This document shows positions 8,795 to 18,093 of a stretch of 64,000 bases of DNA, piece after piece (within the stretch, counting starts at the first letter, position 1; the number at the start of each line of letters is the position of its first letter). The notes under the pieces are model-generated. The model did no database searches. It was not told the DNA's origin and saw nothing but the letters and a program-made list of their open reading frames with translations. Position numbers and translations under genes: made by a program. Source of the DNA: Vampirovibrionales bacterium (GTDB lineage Bacteria > Cyanobacteriota > Vampirovibrionia > Vampirovibrionales > Vampirovibrionaceae); the NCBI GenBank assembly GCA_029866025.1, contig JARXAD010000001.1, positions 355,873-419,872 on the forward strand, written 5' to 3'.

Positions 8795-9649
8795 CTATTT
8801 TTTAACTCGATAGTAGCTACAGCGGCCAGCGGTTTGGCGCTCGTACAGTTCTTGACAATCCATTAAAAACTCCGAGCTACCCAGCATAAAATAGCCTCCA
8901 GGGTTTAAGGTTTGTGCTACTTTTGTGTAAAGAGATTTTTTAAAATCACGAGAAAAATAAATGGCCACATTGCGCATTAAAATTAAGTCAAAATTACCCC
9001 AGGTGGTAAAAGGATCTTGAAGGTTGAACTGTTTAAGCGTCACCATGTTTTTAATGTCGGGTTTTAGCGTAGAAATCGTATCGGTATTCTCAAAATACCG
9101 TTGCTTAAATTCGTCTTCAATACCACGAGCCATACTAATTCTATTGTAGCGACCACTTTTAGCCAGCATCAGTGCCTGGCGAGAAATATCGGTCGCTAAA
9201 ATTTCCACATTTTCTAATAAACGTCGTCCCTTACCTTTACGAGCCAACTCGTGAATTAAAATAGCGATGGAATAGGGCTCTTGACCTGTAGAACACGCGG
9301 AAGACCAGATGCGGATTTTTTTCTTTTGGCCACTGGCTAATTGTTGTTCAAACTCCGGTAAAATAGTTTCCATCAGTGTGTCGTAGGGGGCACCATCACG
9401 AAACCAGTAGGTTTCGTTGGTGGTCATGGCATCCACAATTTGATCAACCAATGCTTTGTTACCGCCGTGGCGGGCTTGGCGCAGTTGAACATTGAGTTCA
9501 CTAAAGGTGGCGTAGCCTAGCTCTAGTAATAGTTGGGTTAATCGGCTTTCAACCAAATAGGTTTTACTTTCATCCAACGCAATGCCGCACTGGGTTTCTA
9601 AAAAATCACGCAGTTCGGAAAATTCGTTGGTATTGATGGCAACAGTCAT
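8795..9649 (-). CDS. cheR: Chemoreceptor glutamate methyltransferase CheR
   Basis: 284 residues, normal CheR length. The N-terminal all-alpha domain is followed by the SAM-binding domain with IWSSACSTGQEPYSIA (motif I), EILATDISRQAL (acidic residue that binds the SAM ribose) and the region NVAIYFSRDFKKSLY...LNPGGYFMLGSSE. It methylates glutamates on chemoreceptors in the cytoplasm using SAM, opposite to CheB. No receptor (MCP) gene is in the window. It lies 26 bases downstream of cheB. Confidence 0.95.
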   Translation of the reverse strand: MTVAINTNEFSELRDFLETQCGIALDESKTYLVESRLTQLLLELGYATFSELNVQLRQARHGGNKALVDQIVDAMTTNETYWFRDGAPYDTLMETILPEFEQQLASGQKKKIRIWSSACSTGQEPYSIAILIHELARKGKGRRLLENVEILATDISRQALMLAKSGRYNRISMARGIEDEFKQRYFENTDTISTLKPDIKNMVTLKQFNLQDPFTTWGNFDLILMRNVAIYFSRDFKKSLYTKVAQTLNPGGYFMLGSSEFLMDCQELYERQTAGRCSYYRVKK

Positions 9650-9675
9650 GAAGAGGACCTTCAGAATAAAGAAGA

Positions 9676-10833
9676 TTAGTGGCGTTGAGAATGTTTGGTA
9701 TAGGCAATGATTTTGTTGGCTAACTCATTCAGCGTAACGGACTCATCGCTGAGGCCTGCGTCATCCACGGCTTTGGGCATCCCATACACCACACAACTTT
9801 CGGCACTTTGGGTGAGGGTTTTATGGCCGGGGCTCTTGCGGATTTCTCGAATGCCTTTGGCCCCATCACTACCCATGCCCGTTAGCACAATATTTAATAT
9901 TCCAGAGGAATGCACGGAAGGAAGTGAGCGAAATAAAACGTCTACCGCAGGTCGGCAGCTGTTCTCAGGTGCGTTTAAATTGGTAGCAACAACAACGTTA
10001 TTATTGTGTCGTTCCAAGGTCATATGTCTTCCGCCAGGAGCAATATAAACAGTGTTGGCTTCCAGTAATTCCCCAGCCACCGCTTCTTTAACCGTTAAAG
10101 CACACGAGCGGTTGAGGCTGTCTGCCAAATAACCTGTAAACACTTCTGGCATGTGAATGACAATAACCACAGGAACCCCTAAATTAGCGGGTAGTTTTGG
10201 CAGTAATTCTTTTAAGGCATTGGGTCCACCGGTGGAGACCCCAATGGCCACAATTTGAGCACAAAAAGAAGTTCGTGATAGCGATGGCGCTGCGAGGGAT
10301 TCGGTGTTGAGCGGCTTAGATGCAGTAGTGTTTGGAGTTGCCACTCTAGGCAAAAAACTACTTCTGGCTTGAACCGCTGGCAATAACGTCGCAATAGAAT
10401 GTTGAACATGCCTAAACAGTGGGTATAATTTATCGCGTAAATTTTGAATATTTTGGCTGGTACTGCCCGATGATGGCTTGGCAACAAAATCCAAGGCTCC
10501 CGATTCTAGGGCTCTAAAGGTGACGTTGGCGCTGTTGGGATCCACGCCACTCACCATCACTACTTGTACCTTAGGGTAATTTTTCCGAATTTCATGAAGG
10601 GTTTCCATCCCGTTCATGATCGGCATTTCTACATCCAGCAATACCATATCAATGGGTGTATTATCGTGGGCACAGGCGGCCATTTTTTCCAAGGCATCCA
10701 ACCCGTTTTTGGCGCTGGCAATGGGGTTAATGCCTTCTAGCCCAGACAGGGTTTCTTTTAAAATAGCCCGATAGGTGACGGTGTCATCTACTATCAGAAC
10801 ATTGAGCGGTTTGGTGTTGGGGGTGGTTGTCAT
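9676..10833 (-). CDS. cheB: Chemotaxis protein-glutamate methylesterase CheB
   Basis: 385 residues. N-terminal receiver domain with acidic pair D16-D17 and phosphoacceptor D67 (MVLLDVEMPIMNG), a linker rich in Ser/Thr/Ala (about 150-190), then the CheB esterase domain: IGVSTGGPNAL (nucleophilic Ser), VIHMPEVFT (catalytic His), VLTGMGSDGAKGI (catalytic Asp). It demethylates or deamidates receptor glutamines and glutamates when phosphorylated by CheA. The domain set is complete, so the enzyme looks active. It sits between cheW and cheR. Confidence 0.95.
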   Translation of the reverse strand: MTTTPNTKPLNVLIVDDTVTYRAILKETLSGLEGINPIASAKNGLDALEKMAACAHDNTPIDMVLLDVEMPIMNGMETLHEIRKNYPKVQVVMVSGVDPNSANVTFRALESGALDFVAKPSSGSTSQNIQNLRDKLYPLFRHVQHSIATLLPAVQARSSFLPRVATPNTTASKPLNTESLAAPSLSRTSFCAQIVAIGVSTGGPNALKELLPKLPANLGVPVVIVIHMPEVFTGYLADSLNRSCALTVKEAVAGELLEANTVYIAPGGRHMTLERHNNNVVVATNLNAPENSCRPAVDVLFRSLPSVHSSGILNIVLTGMGSDGAKGIREIRKSPGHKTLTQSAESCVVYGMPKAVDDAGLSDESVTLNELANKIIAYTKHSQRH

Positions 10834-10898
10834 GGGGGTGCTTGGATATTCTCACAACGAGGAGGAACAGGAATGTTTGCAACGGCGAACGTAAGTTT

Positions 10899-11393
10899 TT
10901 ACTTGGCTGTCTCGTCAAAGGCCAATACTTTAGAAACATTGATGACGTTGATGAGGTGATCGTTGTGGCGTAACACGCCCGATAAAAATTGACCATCGGT
11001 GGTGCTGCTGTTGGCAGGTGTAGGCACCATGTCACTATCGTTTATGGCAATTACATCGCCAATGGGGCCTACCAACAAGCTAACGGTGTCTTTATTAATT
11101 GTTACCAAATCATCGCGTTTTTCTCGCTCAGCAATGGGGGCCAATTCTTCATTGGTTTTAAGCACCAAATTAAAGGTATTTTCACCAGGCTCTAATTCGC
11201 CTCGCCCCATTTTGTCACTGAGATCAAAAATAGTGATGACCTGTCCGCGCAAATTACTGAGTCCACGAATATAGTGGGGCGACCGCTGAACGGGGGTAAT
11301 ATCCAGCGAGTGGTTGATTTCGCGCACACACAAAATATCCACAGCAAACAGCTGGTCATCGAGGAAAAATGTGGTGTATTCACGAGTTGCCAT
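10899..11393 (-). CDS. cheW: Chemotaxis coupling protein CheW
   Basis: 164 residues, a single CheW domain. Recognisable pieces are YTTFFLDDQLFAVDILCVRE, PHYIRGLSNLRGQVITIFDL, and a C-terminal VLAFDE. It bridges chemoreceptors and the CheA kinase at the inner membrane. It lies 58 bases after cheA and 65 before cheB in the operon. Confidence 0.95.
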   Translation of the reverse strand: MATREYTTFFLDDQLFAVDILCVREINHSLDITPVQRSPHYIRGLSNLRGQVITIFDLSDKMGRGELEPGENTFNLVLKTNEELAPIAEREKRDDLVTINKDTVSLLVGPIGDVIAINDSDMVPTPANSSTTDGQFLSGVLRHNDHLINVINVSKVLAFDETAK

Positions 11394-11451
11394 AATCAGT
11401 GGTTCCTATCCAATGTTAAAAAATGCTAAGAGTCTTATCTGTATAAGGCCT

Positions 11452-14400
11452 TTAAGCCTTGCCTACAGAGGCTAGAGTCTTTTTTAAAATGTCTTCCAAT
11501 TGAGGTAGATCCTTTAAAAATCCTTCCAGTTTTAAAAAGGTGGTAATGCGATCATTAATGACAGCGGTACCTTGGACTCCAGGGTGTTTCATAGAAGCCG
11601 GCTCCAGACACACATCGATGGTGTCCACATCCACAATGCGGCTGGCAATAATACCGGCGTGGCCTTCGGCAGCACGTGGCAATATTAAATAGGCTTCGTC
11701 TGGGTGAGACGCATCCCCATCGACGGGTAGGTGGTTTTCCAAACGAACCAGCGGTAAGGTTCGACCTTGGTAGGTTAAAAATTCTTTGCCACCCACGTGT
11801 TGAATGGTATGCGTGTTGAATTTTTCAAGACGGAGAACATGTTGCAGTGGCACAGCAAACTGATCATCACTGTCACTAGAACCGTTGCTAAACAAAATCA
11901 CTTCCATACGAACGGTATTAGACGATTTTTGTTGTTGCGTTTGTTGTTCACGATTTTCTTGCTCTTTGTCCACACGAGAGAAATCGAGTTTTGCGGTGGT
12001 AGCAACGCCGGCCACATCCAAAATCATAGCCACGCTGCCATCGCCCATAATGGTGGCACCGGCAAAACAGCCACAATTAACCAAATATTGCGACGTGGGT
12101 TTTACTACAATTTCTTCCAAATTGTGAACGTCATCCACAATTAGGCCGTATTGTTTGCCGCCCATTTTTAGTACGGCAATGTTGTAATCAGGGTAGGCTA
12201 CTTCGCGCCGGTCATCACCCGTGCGAGGAAGTTTTACGCGACCGTCTTCGGTGGCAAGCACTTCAGGATGGCTCATGCGGAGGCGACGTTCATATAAGCT
12301 TAGGCGTCGGTCGTCTAACTCTTCACCCGTTTCAGGGTCTGTGTAAGAACGCGTCATGCCCAAAGCATCGGTTAAGCGAACCAAGGGCAGTAAGCGTCCT
12401 CGTAGCTTGAGTACGCTGGCGGAACCCACGTATTCAATTTGCTTGGGCACATCTTCACCACGCACGCACAGCAACTCCACCACGTTCAGCTGAGGAATGG
12501 CAAAGTTGTGGTTTTGAACCCCTACCAGTAACGACGGAATAATAGCCAGTGTGAGGGGTAAGTGGAGATAAATAATGGTGCCCATGCCTACTTCGGTTTC
12601 TACGGTAATGGTACCGCCCAATTTTTCAATGTTGGTGCGTACCACATCCATGCCCACGCCCCGCCCCGAAATATCCGATACTTTGGCGGCCATGGAAAAT
12701 CCGGGATGGAAGATGAGATTGACTTTGTCTTTGGTGGACATCCGCTCCAAATCAGCAGGCTTAATCACGCCTTTTTCCACGGCTTTTTGTGCGAGATTAT
12801 CCGCATGGATGCCTTTTCCATCGTCTTGAATGGAAATAATGATTTGCCCACCTTCTTGGAAGGCTTTGAGTTGAATGTTGCCGCATTCGGGCTTGCCCAG
12901 CTTTTTACGATCGGCGGGCGATTCAATGCCGTGATCGCAAGAATTGCGAATGAGGTGGGTGAGGGGATCCGACAACGATTCGACGATGGATTTGTCCAGC
13001 TCTACTTCATCGCCCGTAATATCAATGGTGATTTGTTTGTTTAAAGTGCGAGAAATATCACGCACCACGCGATTAAATTTATTAAACACGTTGCCAATGG
13101 GCTGCATGCGGGTCTGCATAATGTATTCTTGCAGCTCGCTAGTGGTGGCGTTAATGTTTTGCACCACGCTGCTCAGGCCATCAATAGTAGCCAAATGCTT
13201 TTCCAGCTTTTGATTGAGCTGGTTGCGGAACAGAACCATTTCGCCCGCCAAGTTCATAAGGCGGTTGAGCAAATCGACCTTGACGCGAATAGTGTCGTTG
13301 GCAGTAGAAGTAGTGGCACTGGAAGACGTTTTTGTTTCTCGTGCAGGCGTATTGGAAGGGATGGGTTCACTCCACTCGGCTTCCTGTGTGTTCTTCGATG
13401 TTTCCACCATCGATAAGATGGGCTCTTCCGTGGGTTGCTGGGTGGATGGTTCTTCGTTTGAAGGGTCATTTGCTGACAAGTAGTTGTAAATACGGTCAGT
13501 TGGCAGTGGAATACCCACGGGCGCAAGGTCAGGCTCTAGAACACTACCAAACAAAAAGTATCCCGTTTCAGGGTAAGGGCCATCGCCTTGAAAGATTTCA
13601 ACAGGTTCTAAGCTCCACAGAACTTCTCCCACCAAGCCAAGTTTTTCAAAAAAGGCGTGGCTGCCTCCGGCGGTGGGGTAATCGGTAGCAGGGATGACGG
13701 TGAGTCCGTATATAAATTTTCCACTGTTTTGGGCGTCTTGAACGAGGGGCTGTAAGCCTTCATCATTCCAGTTTACGGTTTCGGCGTTCGGTAATAATCC
13801 TTCGGAAGGAATGTGAGTGATTTGCTCTTCCGCAACGGGCACGGCCACGGTAATTAAATCAGGCTCTAGCACGCTGCCGTACAAAAACTCAATACGGTTC
13901 GGAAAATCTCCCCCTGCCACCACGGCACTTAATGGCATTGAGCAATCCAACACGGTGCCGGTACTGGCCAATGCTGCAAAGAATTTTGTGGGGTCTTCGT
14001 TTTCCCAATCGGTAGAAGGAAATACGGTTACTTGGTATAAAAATTGTCCACTGGATAAGGCTTGGCGTACGGTGGTGGTTTGCAGGTCAAATCCTTTAAA
14101 CCCAGTTGTTGGTTTGGCTTCGTTGGCTGTTTGGGTTGCCGTGGTTAAGGCGGGTTCTTTGGGTGTGCTGGCAAGAGGTGCCGACGCCGAAAAAGTACCG
14201 GCTAAAATGGCTTCCAGGTTGGCTTGTTCAGTAGCCACGTTCACCTCGCCTGAAGCGTTAATGTCGTTGACCATCTCCATCAAGCGGTCTACCCCTTTGA
14301 GAAGCACATCTACCACGGAAGGCTCTGGATCCAGGACCTTGTCCCGAATCTTCATAAAGACGCTTTCCATCAGGTGGCTAAAGTGGGTGAGGCCTTCAAA

Positions 14401-14577
14401 GCCAAAAAAGCCAGCAGCCCCTTTAATGCTGTGGATGGCCCTAAAAATTTTATTGATCACATCATCACCGGCGTCGGCGCCGTTGGCTTCCAATAGTAGC
14501 AAATCGGGCTCAATGGATTCCAAATGCTCGCGTGATTCGGTTAAAAACTCTTGCAGTAATGAGTCATCCGTAAGCAT
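11452..14577 (-). CDS. cheA: Chemotaxis histidine kinase CheA with duplicated P2-like region and second CheW domain
   Basis: About 1041 residues, much longer than E. coli CheA (654). Order: Hpt domain with H49 (AIHSIKGAAGF); two similar modules (about 165-370), each with a G-x-F-x-Y-x-(L/V)-T-V-(F/I)-P-(A/S)-T-D start and an FGSVLEPDL or YGSVLEPDL end; dimerisation helices; HATPase with N box (HLIRNSCDHGIES), DDGKGI and GRGVGMDVV; then two CheW-like domains, the first ending near a TAKLDFSR segment and the second beginning TVRMEVILFS. The start at 14577 is chosen for AAGGA just upstream; the longer frame to 14646 would add 23 residues. First gene of the operon. All catalytic boxes are intact. 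Confidence 0.95.
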   Translation of the reverse strand: MLTDDSLLQEFLTESREHLESIEPDLLLLEANGADAGDDVINKIFRAIHSIKGAAGFFGFEGLTHFSHLMESVFMKIRDKVLDPEPSVVDVLLKGVDRLMEMVNDINASGEVNVATEQANLEAILAGTFSASAPLASTPKEPALTTATQTANEAKPTTGFKGFDLQTTTVRQALSSGQFLYQVTVFPSTDWENEDPTKFFAALASTGTVLDCSMPLSAVVAGGDFPNRIEFLYGSVLEPDLITVAVPVAEEQITHIPSEGLLPNAETVNWNDEGLQPLVQDAQNSGKFIYGLTVIPATDYPTAGGSHAFFEKLGLVGEVLWSLEPVEIFQGDGPYPETGYFLFGSVLEPDLAPVGIPLPTDRIYNYLSANDPSNEEPSTQQPTEEPILSMVETSKNTQEAEWSEPIPSNTPARETKTSSSATTSTANDTIRVKVDLLNRLMNLAGEMVLFRNQLNQKLEKHLATIDGLSSVVQNINATTSELQEYIMQTRMQPIGNVFNKFNRVVRDISRTLNKQITIDITGDEVELDKSIVESLSDPLTHLIRNSCDHGIESPADRKKLGKPECGNIQLKAFQEGGQIIISIQDDGKGIHADNLAQKAVEKGVIKPADLERMSTKDKVNLIFHPGFSMAAKVSDISGRGVGMDVVRTNIEKLGGTITVETEVGMGTIIYLHLPLTLAIIPSLLVGVQNHNFAIPQLNVVELLCVRGEDVPKQIEYVGSASVLKLRGRLLPLVRLTDALGMTRSYTDPETGEELDDRRLSLYERRLRMSHPEVLATEDGRVKLPRTGDDRREVAYPDYNIAVLKMGGKQYGLIVDDVHNLEEIVVKPTSQYLVNCGCFAGATIMGDGSVAMILDVAGVATTAKLDFSRVDKEQENREQQTQQQKSSNTVRMEVILFSNGSSDSDDQFAVPLQHVLRLEKFNTHTIQHVGGKEFLTYQGRTLPLVRLENHLPVDGDASHPDEAYLILPRAAEGHAGIIASRIVDVDTIDVCLEPASMKHPGVQGTAVINDRITTFLKLEGFLKDLPQLEDILKKTLASVGKA

Positions 14578-14790
14578 GGGCTGTCCTTTTTCATGTGTTT
14601 TTTGATGGCTATTGCTGGCAACAGCGTCCAATCCACCGGTAAGCATGGGTGTGGATTGGGAAACAGGGGAAATTCCCTGTCATGTCTCAACGTCCTCAGG
14701 TTTTTAAAGCCGTGTTAATACAGGTATCGGCACAATGAGGTGTTTCTAAAGAGGCGTTTGGGGGTACGACCTTAAAATAAGCCAAACGGC

Positions 14791-14816
14791 TCTCCTCCTC
14801 TGTTTAACGGAGGAGA
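14791..14816. repeat. Perfect 8-bp hairpin upstream of cheA
   Basis: TCTCCTCC (14791-14798) pairs perfectly with GGAGGAGA (14809-14816), loop 10 bases, with no T-run on either side. It lies 214 bases upstream of the cheA start, in the 300-base gap before tRNA-Asn. It could be a leader structure for the che operon or a processing site; nothing else in this gap can be supported. Confidence 0.45.
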
Positions 14817-14878
14817 TTGCGTTCTTGGGTTGTCATGGGGCATGGAGGTGGGTATAATTGCCTCCACACCAAACGTCA

Positions 14879-14950
<72 letters not shown>

Positions 14951-14991
14951 TATTTTTTACCTTTTTTAGTAGCGATAGAGTTTGAGAATAG

Positions 14992-15156
14992 TGCGTTTAT
15001 AAGTTTTGGGTTGCTCTTATAGTCAAAAAGGCTGCATCAATCTATTGGAAAGCTCAAGCGCAAGGGCAGCTATGTGCAGAGTGGAAGCAACCGTATGTGG
15101 ATGCCGATTTAAACTTAAAAGTAGGGGTTAATGAGAATATTTCACCCCAACAGTAA
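14992..15156 (+). pseudogene. Start-less fragment, possibly TadE/pilin-like
   Basis: An open frame between TAG (14989-14991) and TAA (15154-15156) reads as convincing protein (for example KKAASIYWKAQAQGQLCAEW and a polar tail ending NENISPQQ) but has no usable start codon. The pattern of a hydrophobic stretch followed by W-x-x-Q-A-x-x-Q resembles the helix of small pilin/TadE-type proteins, which is inference only. It may be the 3' remnant of a gene lost at its 5' end, beside the tRNA-Asn gene. Confidence 0.35.
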
Positions 15157-15187
15157 CCCATTCACGGGTTGAGACACTCACCTACGG

Positions 15188-15383
15188 ATGAAACAACAGG
15201 GTGGTTTATTTGGTCTGGAAATTATCGCGACGGTGATGATTTTTTAGCCCGATTCATGGGTATCATCTGCAAGACAGATGTCCAGAAATGGTTAAGCTTT
15301 TGGGGTTGCCCCCAGGAAGCCGTTTTGTGCTTGGGGAAAATCAATACATTGATGTTTGGCATGATGAGACACTATGCCAATAA
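15188..15383 (+). pseudogene. Short pilin-like gene broken by a T6 frameshift
   Basis: ATG at 15188 opens MKQQGGLFGLEIIATVMIF, which looks like a prepilin N-terminus (G-x-x-G-x-E then a hydrophobic helix), and hits TAG at 15245-15247. If the T6 run at 15240-15245 had five T, the frame would continue through 15246-15383 (SPIHGYHLQDRCPEMV ... TLCQ, stop TAA 15381-15383), giving about 64 residues. The downstream part reads as good protein. So this is either a decayed gene, a frameshifting site or a sequencing error. The remaining bases between tRNA-Asn and prs hold nothing else I can support. Confidence 0.45.
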
Positions 15384-15409
15384 ACAGCCCAAAGTCTTAA
15401 TTTATAAAG

Positions 15410-15424
15410 GGGCGCTGTGCGCCC
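15410..15424 (-). terminator. Small hairpin directly after prs stop
   Basis: Read on the minus strand, GGGCGC-ACA-GCGCCC begins at the last base of the prs stop codon TAG and is followed by CTTTAT. Six GC pairs with a three-base loop and only a weak T-run: a possible terminator. A very similar arrangement follows dnaB. Confidence 0.45.
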
Positions 15425-16419
15425 TATTCAAACATTTGACTGACGGATTCGTCGTCGTGGATGCGGCGAATGGCTTCACCCAGCAAGGGGGCCACGGAAA
15501 CCTGAACAATTTTGGAACAGGCCTCTGCTTCAGCAGAGAGGGGGATGCTGTTACTCACCACCACTTCGTCAAACACTGAATTGTTGAGGCGCTGAACCGC
15601 AGGGCCGCTAAACACAGCATGGGCGGCACAGGCAGATACACTCTTTGCCCCTTGCTCCATAATCAGCTGAGCACCTGCACACATGGTGCCGGCGGTATCA
15701 ATCATGTCGTCAATGAGCAAGGCACGCTTGCCTTTTACATCCCCAATAATGTGGTATACCTCGGCTTGATTGTGGGCGCTGCGGCGTTTATCAATAATGG
15801 CAATGGGGGCGTCCATTTTTTTGGCGTACACGCGGGCACGCTCCACACCGCCCGCATCGGGAGACACAATCACCCATTCATCATTGGGGTTAGCGGCTTT
15901 TTGGCGGCCAAAGTAGCTGAGGGCCACGGGGGTCATGTACAGGTGATCCGTCAGCACGTTGAAAAAGCCTTGCAACTGGCCGGTGTGCAAATCCATGGCC
16001 ACCACGCGATTGGCACCGGCCGTGGCAATGAGATCGGCCATCAGCTTGGCGCTAATGGCTTCGCGGCCCACGGTTTTACGGTCTTGGCGGGCGTAACCAT
16101 AATACGGAATAACCGCCGTGATGGTGTTGGCGCTGGCCCGTTTTAGGGCGTCCATCATAATCAACAATTCCATCAGGTTGTTGTTCACAGGCCCGCAGGT
16201 GGGCTGAATGACAAACACATCGGCTCCGCGAACGCTTTCTTGCACCCGCACGTAGGTTTCGCCGTCGGCAAAGTTTTTAATATCCACGGGGCTTAGGCTG
16301 GTGCCCAGGTAACTGGCAATTTCTTCAGCCAGGGGCTGGTTGGCTCTGCCCGAAAACAGCTTGATTTTGCTGCTAAGGGGTTCATGGGTTATGGGTTCAA
16401 GCTGGGGTAAATCGAGCAT
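15424..16419 (-). CDS. prs: Ribose-phosphate pyrophosphokinase (PRPP synthase)
   Basis: About 331 residues. It makes PRPP from ribose 5-phosphate and ATP for nucleotide, His and Trp synthesis. Visible family features: KLFSGRANQPLAEEIA at the N-terminus, FADGETYVRVQESVRG, the PRPP synthase signature around DLHTGQLQGFF, PDAGGVERARVYAKK, and the PRPP-binding loop LLIDDMIDTAGT. The start at 16419 gives the normal length and avoids overlap with the deaminase gene; the frame stays open to 16530. The ribosome site is weak. Confidence 0.95.
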   Translation of the reverse strand: MLDLPQLEPITHEPLSSKIKLFSGRANQPLAEEIASYLGTSLSPVDIKNFADGETYVRVQESVRGADVFVIQPTCGPVNNNLMELLIMMDALKRASANTITAVIPYYGYARQDRKTVGREAISAKLMADLIATAGANRVVAMDLHTGQLQGFFNVLTDHLYMTPVALSYFGRQKAANPNDEWVIVSPDAGGVERARVYAKKMDAPIAIIDKRRSAHNQAEVYHIIGDVKGKRALLIDDMIDTAGTMCAGAQLIMEQGAKSVSACAAHAVFSGPAVQRLNNSVFDEVVVSNSIPLSAEAEACSKIVQVSVAPLLGEAIRRIHDDESVSQMFE

Positions 16420-16475
16420 GAGGGAAGCCACCGAGAAGTCTCCAAAGTGTAACGAAGGGAGGAATATTAAAACGA

Positions 16476-17057
16476 TTAAGGCGTTGGATTGTAGTTGGTA
16501 ATGTGTTGGTCTTTCATTTGCTTTACCCATGCCTGAAAGGCACGTTGCGCTGCAGGACGTTGGCTTTTTAAGGCCACCACCTGGGGAAGGTGCTTAGAGC
16601 CTTGCTCCATTTCCTTCCACAGGGCCGAATCATCAAAGGTGGGGGCCACATCTTCGGGACGATTGGCGTAGTAAATGGTTTTAATGTTGGCCCATTTTGC
16701 GGCGGCATAACACATAGGGCATGGGAACGTACTGGTATACAACGTTGCGCCCGACAGGTTAAAGTTTCCGATTCTTTTGGCGGCGTCTCGAATGGCCATC
16801 ACTTCACCATGGGCGGTGGGGTCGTTATCCAGTGCTACGCGGTTGTGACCGGAGCCAATGCGTTTCCCTGAAGCGTCGATAATGACGGCGCCAAAAGGGC
16901 CACCGCCGGCTTGGGTACCACTTTGAGACAGGCCAATCGCCTGTTGCATCCAGTGGTCGTGGCTGGCGGGTTCCGCTGCAAATCCAACAAGTTCCACACC
17001 AATCAATGCTACCAAACTCAGAAGCATCCATTGAATAGTGATGTGGGTGAGCCGCAT
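16476..17057 (-). CDS. Exported cytidine/guanine-deaminase-family protein
   Basis: 193 residues. The cytosine/guanine deaminase fold is clear: GGGPFGAVIID, zinc motif H83-G-E85 (PTAHGEVMAIRDA) and P-C113-P-M-C116, with N-x-x-x-x-x-x-DPTAHGE spacing like guanine deaminase GuaD or tRNA-type deaminases. The first 27 residues form a signal peptide or membrane anchor (IQWMLLSLVALIGVELVGFAAE), so it probably acts outside the cytoplasm, which is unusual for this family. The usual HAE is HGE here. The substrate cannot be told. It lies just upstream of prs (57 bases), perhaps co-transcribed, fitting a purine-salvage link. Confidence 0.8.
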   Translation of the reverse strand: MRLTHITIQWMLLSLVALIGVELVGFAAEPASHDHWMQQAIGLSQSGTQAGGGPFGAVIIDASGKRIGSGHNRVALDNDPTAHGEVMAIRDAAKRIGNFNLSGATLYTSTFPCPMCYAAAKWANIKTIYYANRPEDVAPTFDDSALWKEMEQGSKHLPQVVALKSQRPAAQRAFQAWVKQMKDQHITNYNPTP

Positions 17058-17418
17058 AAGCGAATAGAGACCTTATCGCAATAAAAATAAAGAAGGGAAG
17101 GTGCGTGTCTGAAAAATCACTTGGATGAAGGTTTTGGATGAGTGTTTATTGTACGCAAAGAGGTTTGGAATAACGATGCGTTAGACGTCGATCTTTTTTG
17201 ATATTTTGTGTGCTTGTAGGGGCTTAAACACCCCTGAAAGTGAGACGTTGCCTATTTACAGCCCATGAAGGGCGTTATGTGGATTTTTGTAACAATTTTC
17301 TGAAGCCCGCACAATGGAAACCGACCGCAAAGCGTGTAACATACCCCTCGTGAGGGATGGGAAGAGGCCGACACCCCGCTACCATAGAACCAAGGTCTTT
17401 GGTTGGTATGATGTTTTT

Positions 17419-18063
17419 ATGCAATGGTCTCGCACATGGTTGTTAGGGTTAGCCCTCGGGGCGATGACCCTATTGAGTGGCATTCTGAGTGGTCTACCTG
17501 TGGGGTGGGCTGAAGCATTGCCCGTGGTGGTGACGCTAGCGCCGCGCCAAAGTGTGGTGGGTAAACGGGGTGCTGTGGGCATTTTGGCTACCTTTAAAGC
17601 GCGACAGGCGGTTACCCTGTGTTTACTGCCCAATCCCCTCAGTCAATTTACCTTCACCGTCACCGAAATTGGTCGAGGCCTTCGCCCGTTACCCCCAAGC
17701 TTGGTGCCGCTGCCCGACCCTACTCGCTATTCGTCTTTCCGAAAAGAAGGTATTTATGCCCGTTTGGTCCCTTTAAAGCCGGGCCAAGTGTTTACGTTGC
17801 CCTTTCAAGTCCCTCGGGTTCCCTTTTCCGATGGCGTTCCGTGGGAATCAGCCGAATACAAAATTGGGGGAAGCTTTGCCTTGTGTGATCAAACGCCCTT
17901 TGTGGGAGTGCCTGCTAGCGTGGGGGATGCCTCTTCGGCCCAATCCTCGTATGCCGGTGCGTCGGCCATGGGGTCTCGGACTTCCTTATGGGAGTATCCT
18001 GGCACGACGCGGAGTATCCCCATTACAAGCCCTGCACGCTTTTACCTCAGTTTGGAAAAATAA
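17419..18063 (+). CDS. Secreted orphan protein
   Basis: About 214 residues, family not recognised. The signal peptide MQWSRTWLLGLALGAMTLL... probably ends at AEA near residue 32. The mature part is beta-rich (TLAPRQSVVGKRGAVGILATF, YARLVPLKPGQVF) with few charged residues, suggesting an Ig- or beta-sandwich-like periplasmic protein. The ORF can extend back to 17314, but the signal peptide argues for ATG at 17419. The 360 bases between it and the divergent deaminase gene hold no other gene I can see. Confidence 0.65.
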   Translation: MQWSRTWLLGLALGAMTLLSGILSGLPVGWAEALPVVVTLAPRQSVVGKRGAVGILATFKARQAVTLCLLPNPLSQFTFTVTEIGRGLRPLPPSLVPLPDPTRYSSFRKEGIYARLVPLKPGQVFTLPFQVPRVPFSDGVPWESAEYKIGGSFALCDQTPFVGVPASVGDASSAQSSYAGASAMGSRTSLWEYPGTTRSIPITSPARFYLSLEK

Positions 18064-18093
18064 GTATTGCCTACCGATTCAAGGACTTTCACC

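Noticed and set aside
12562-13044. Long plus-strand frames inside cheA and leuS antisense
   Set aside because: They mirror the codon pattern of the real gene on the other strand and lack ribosome sites.
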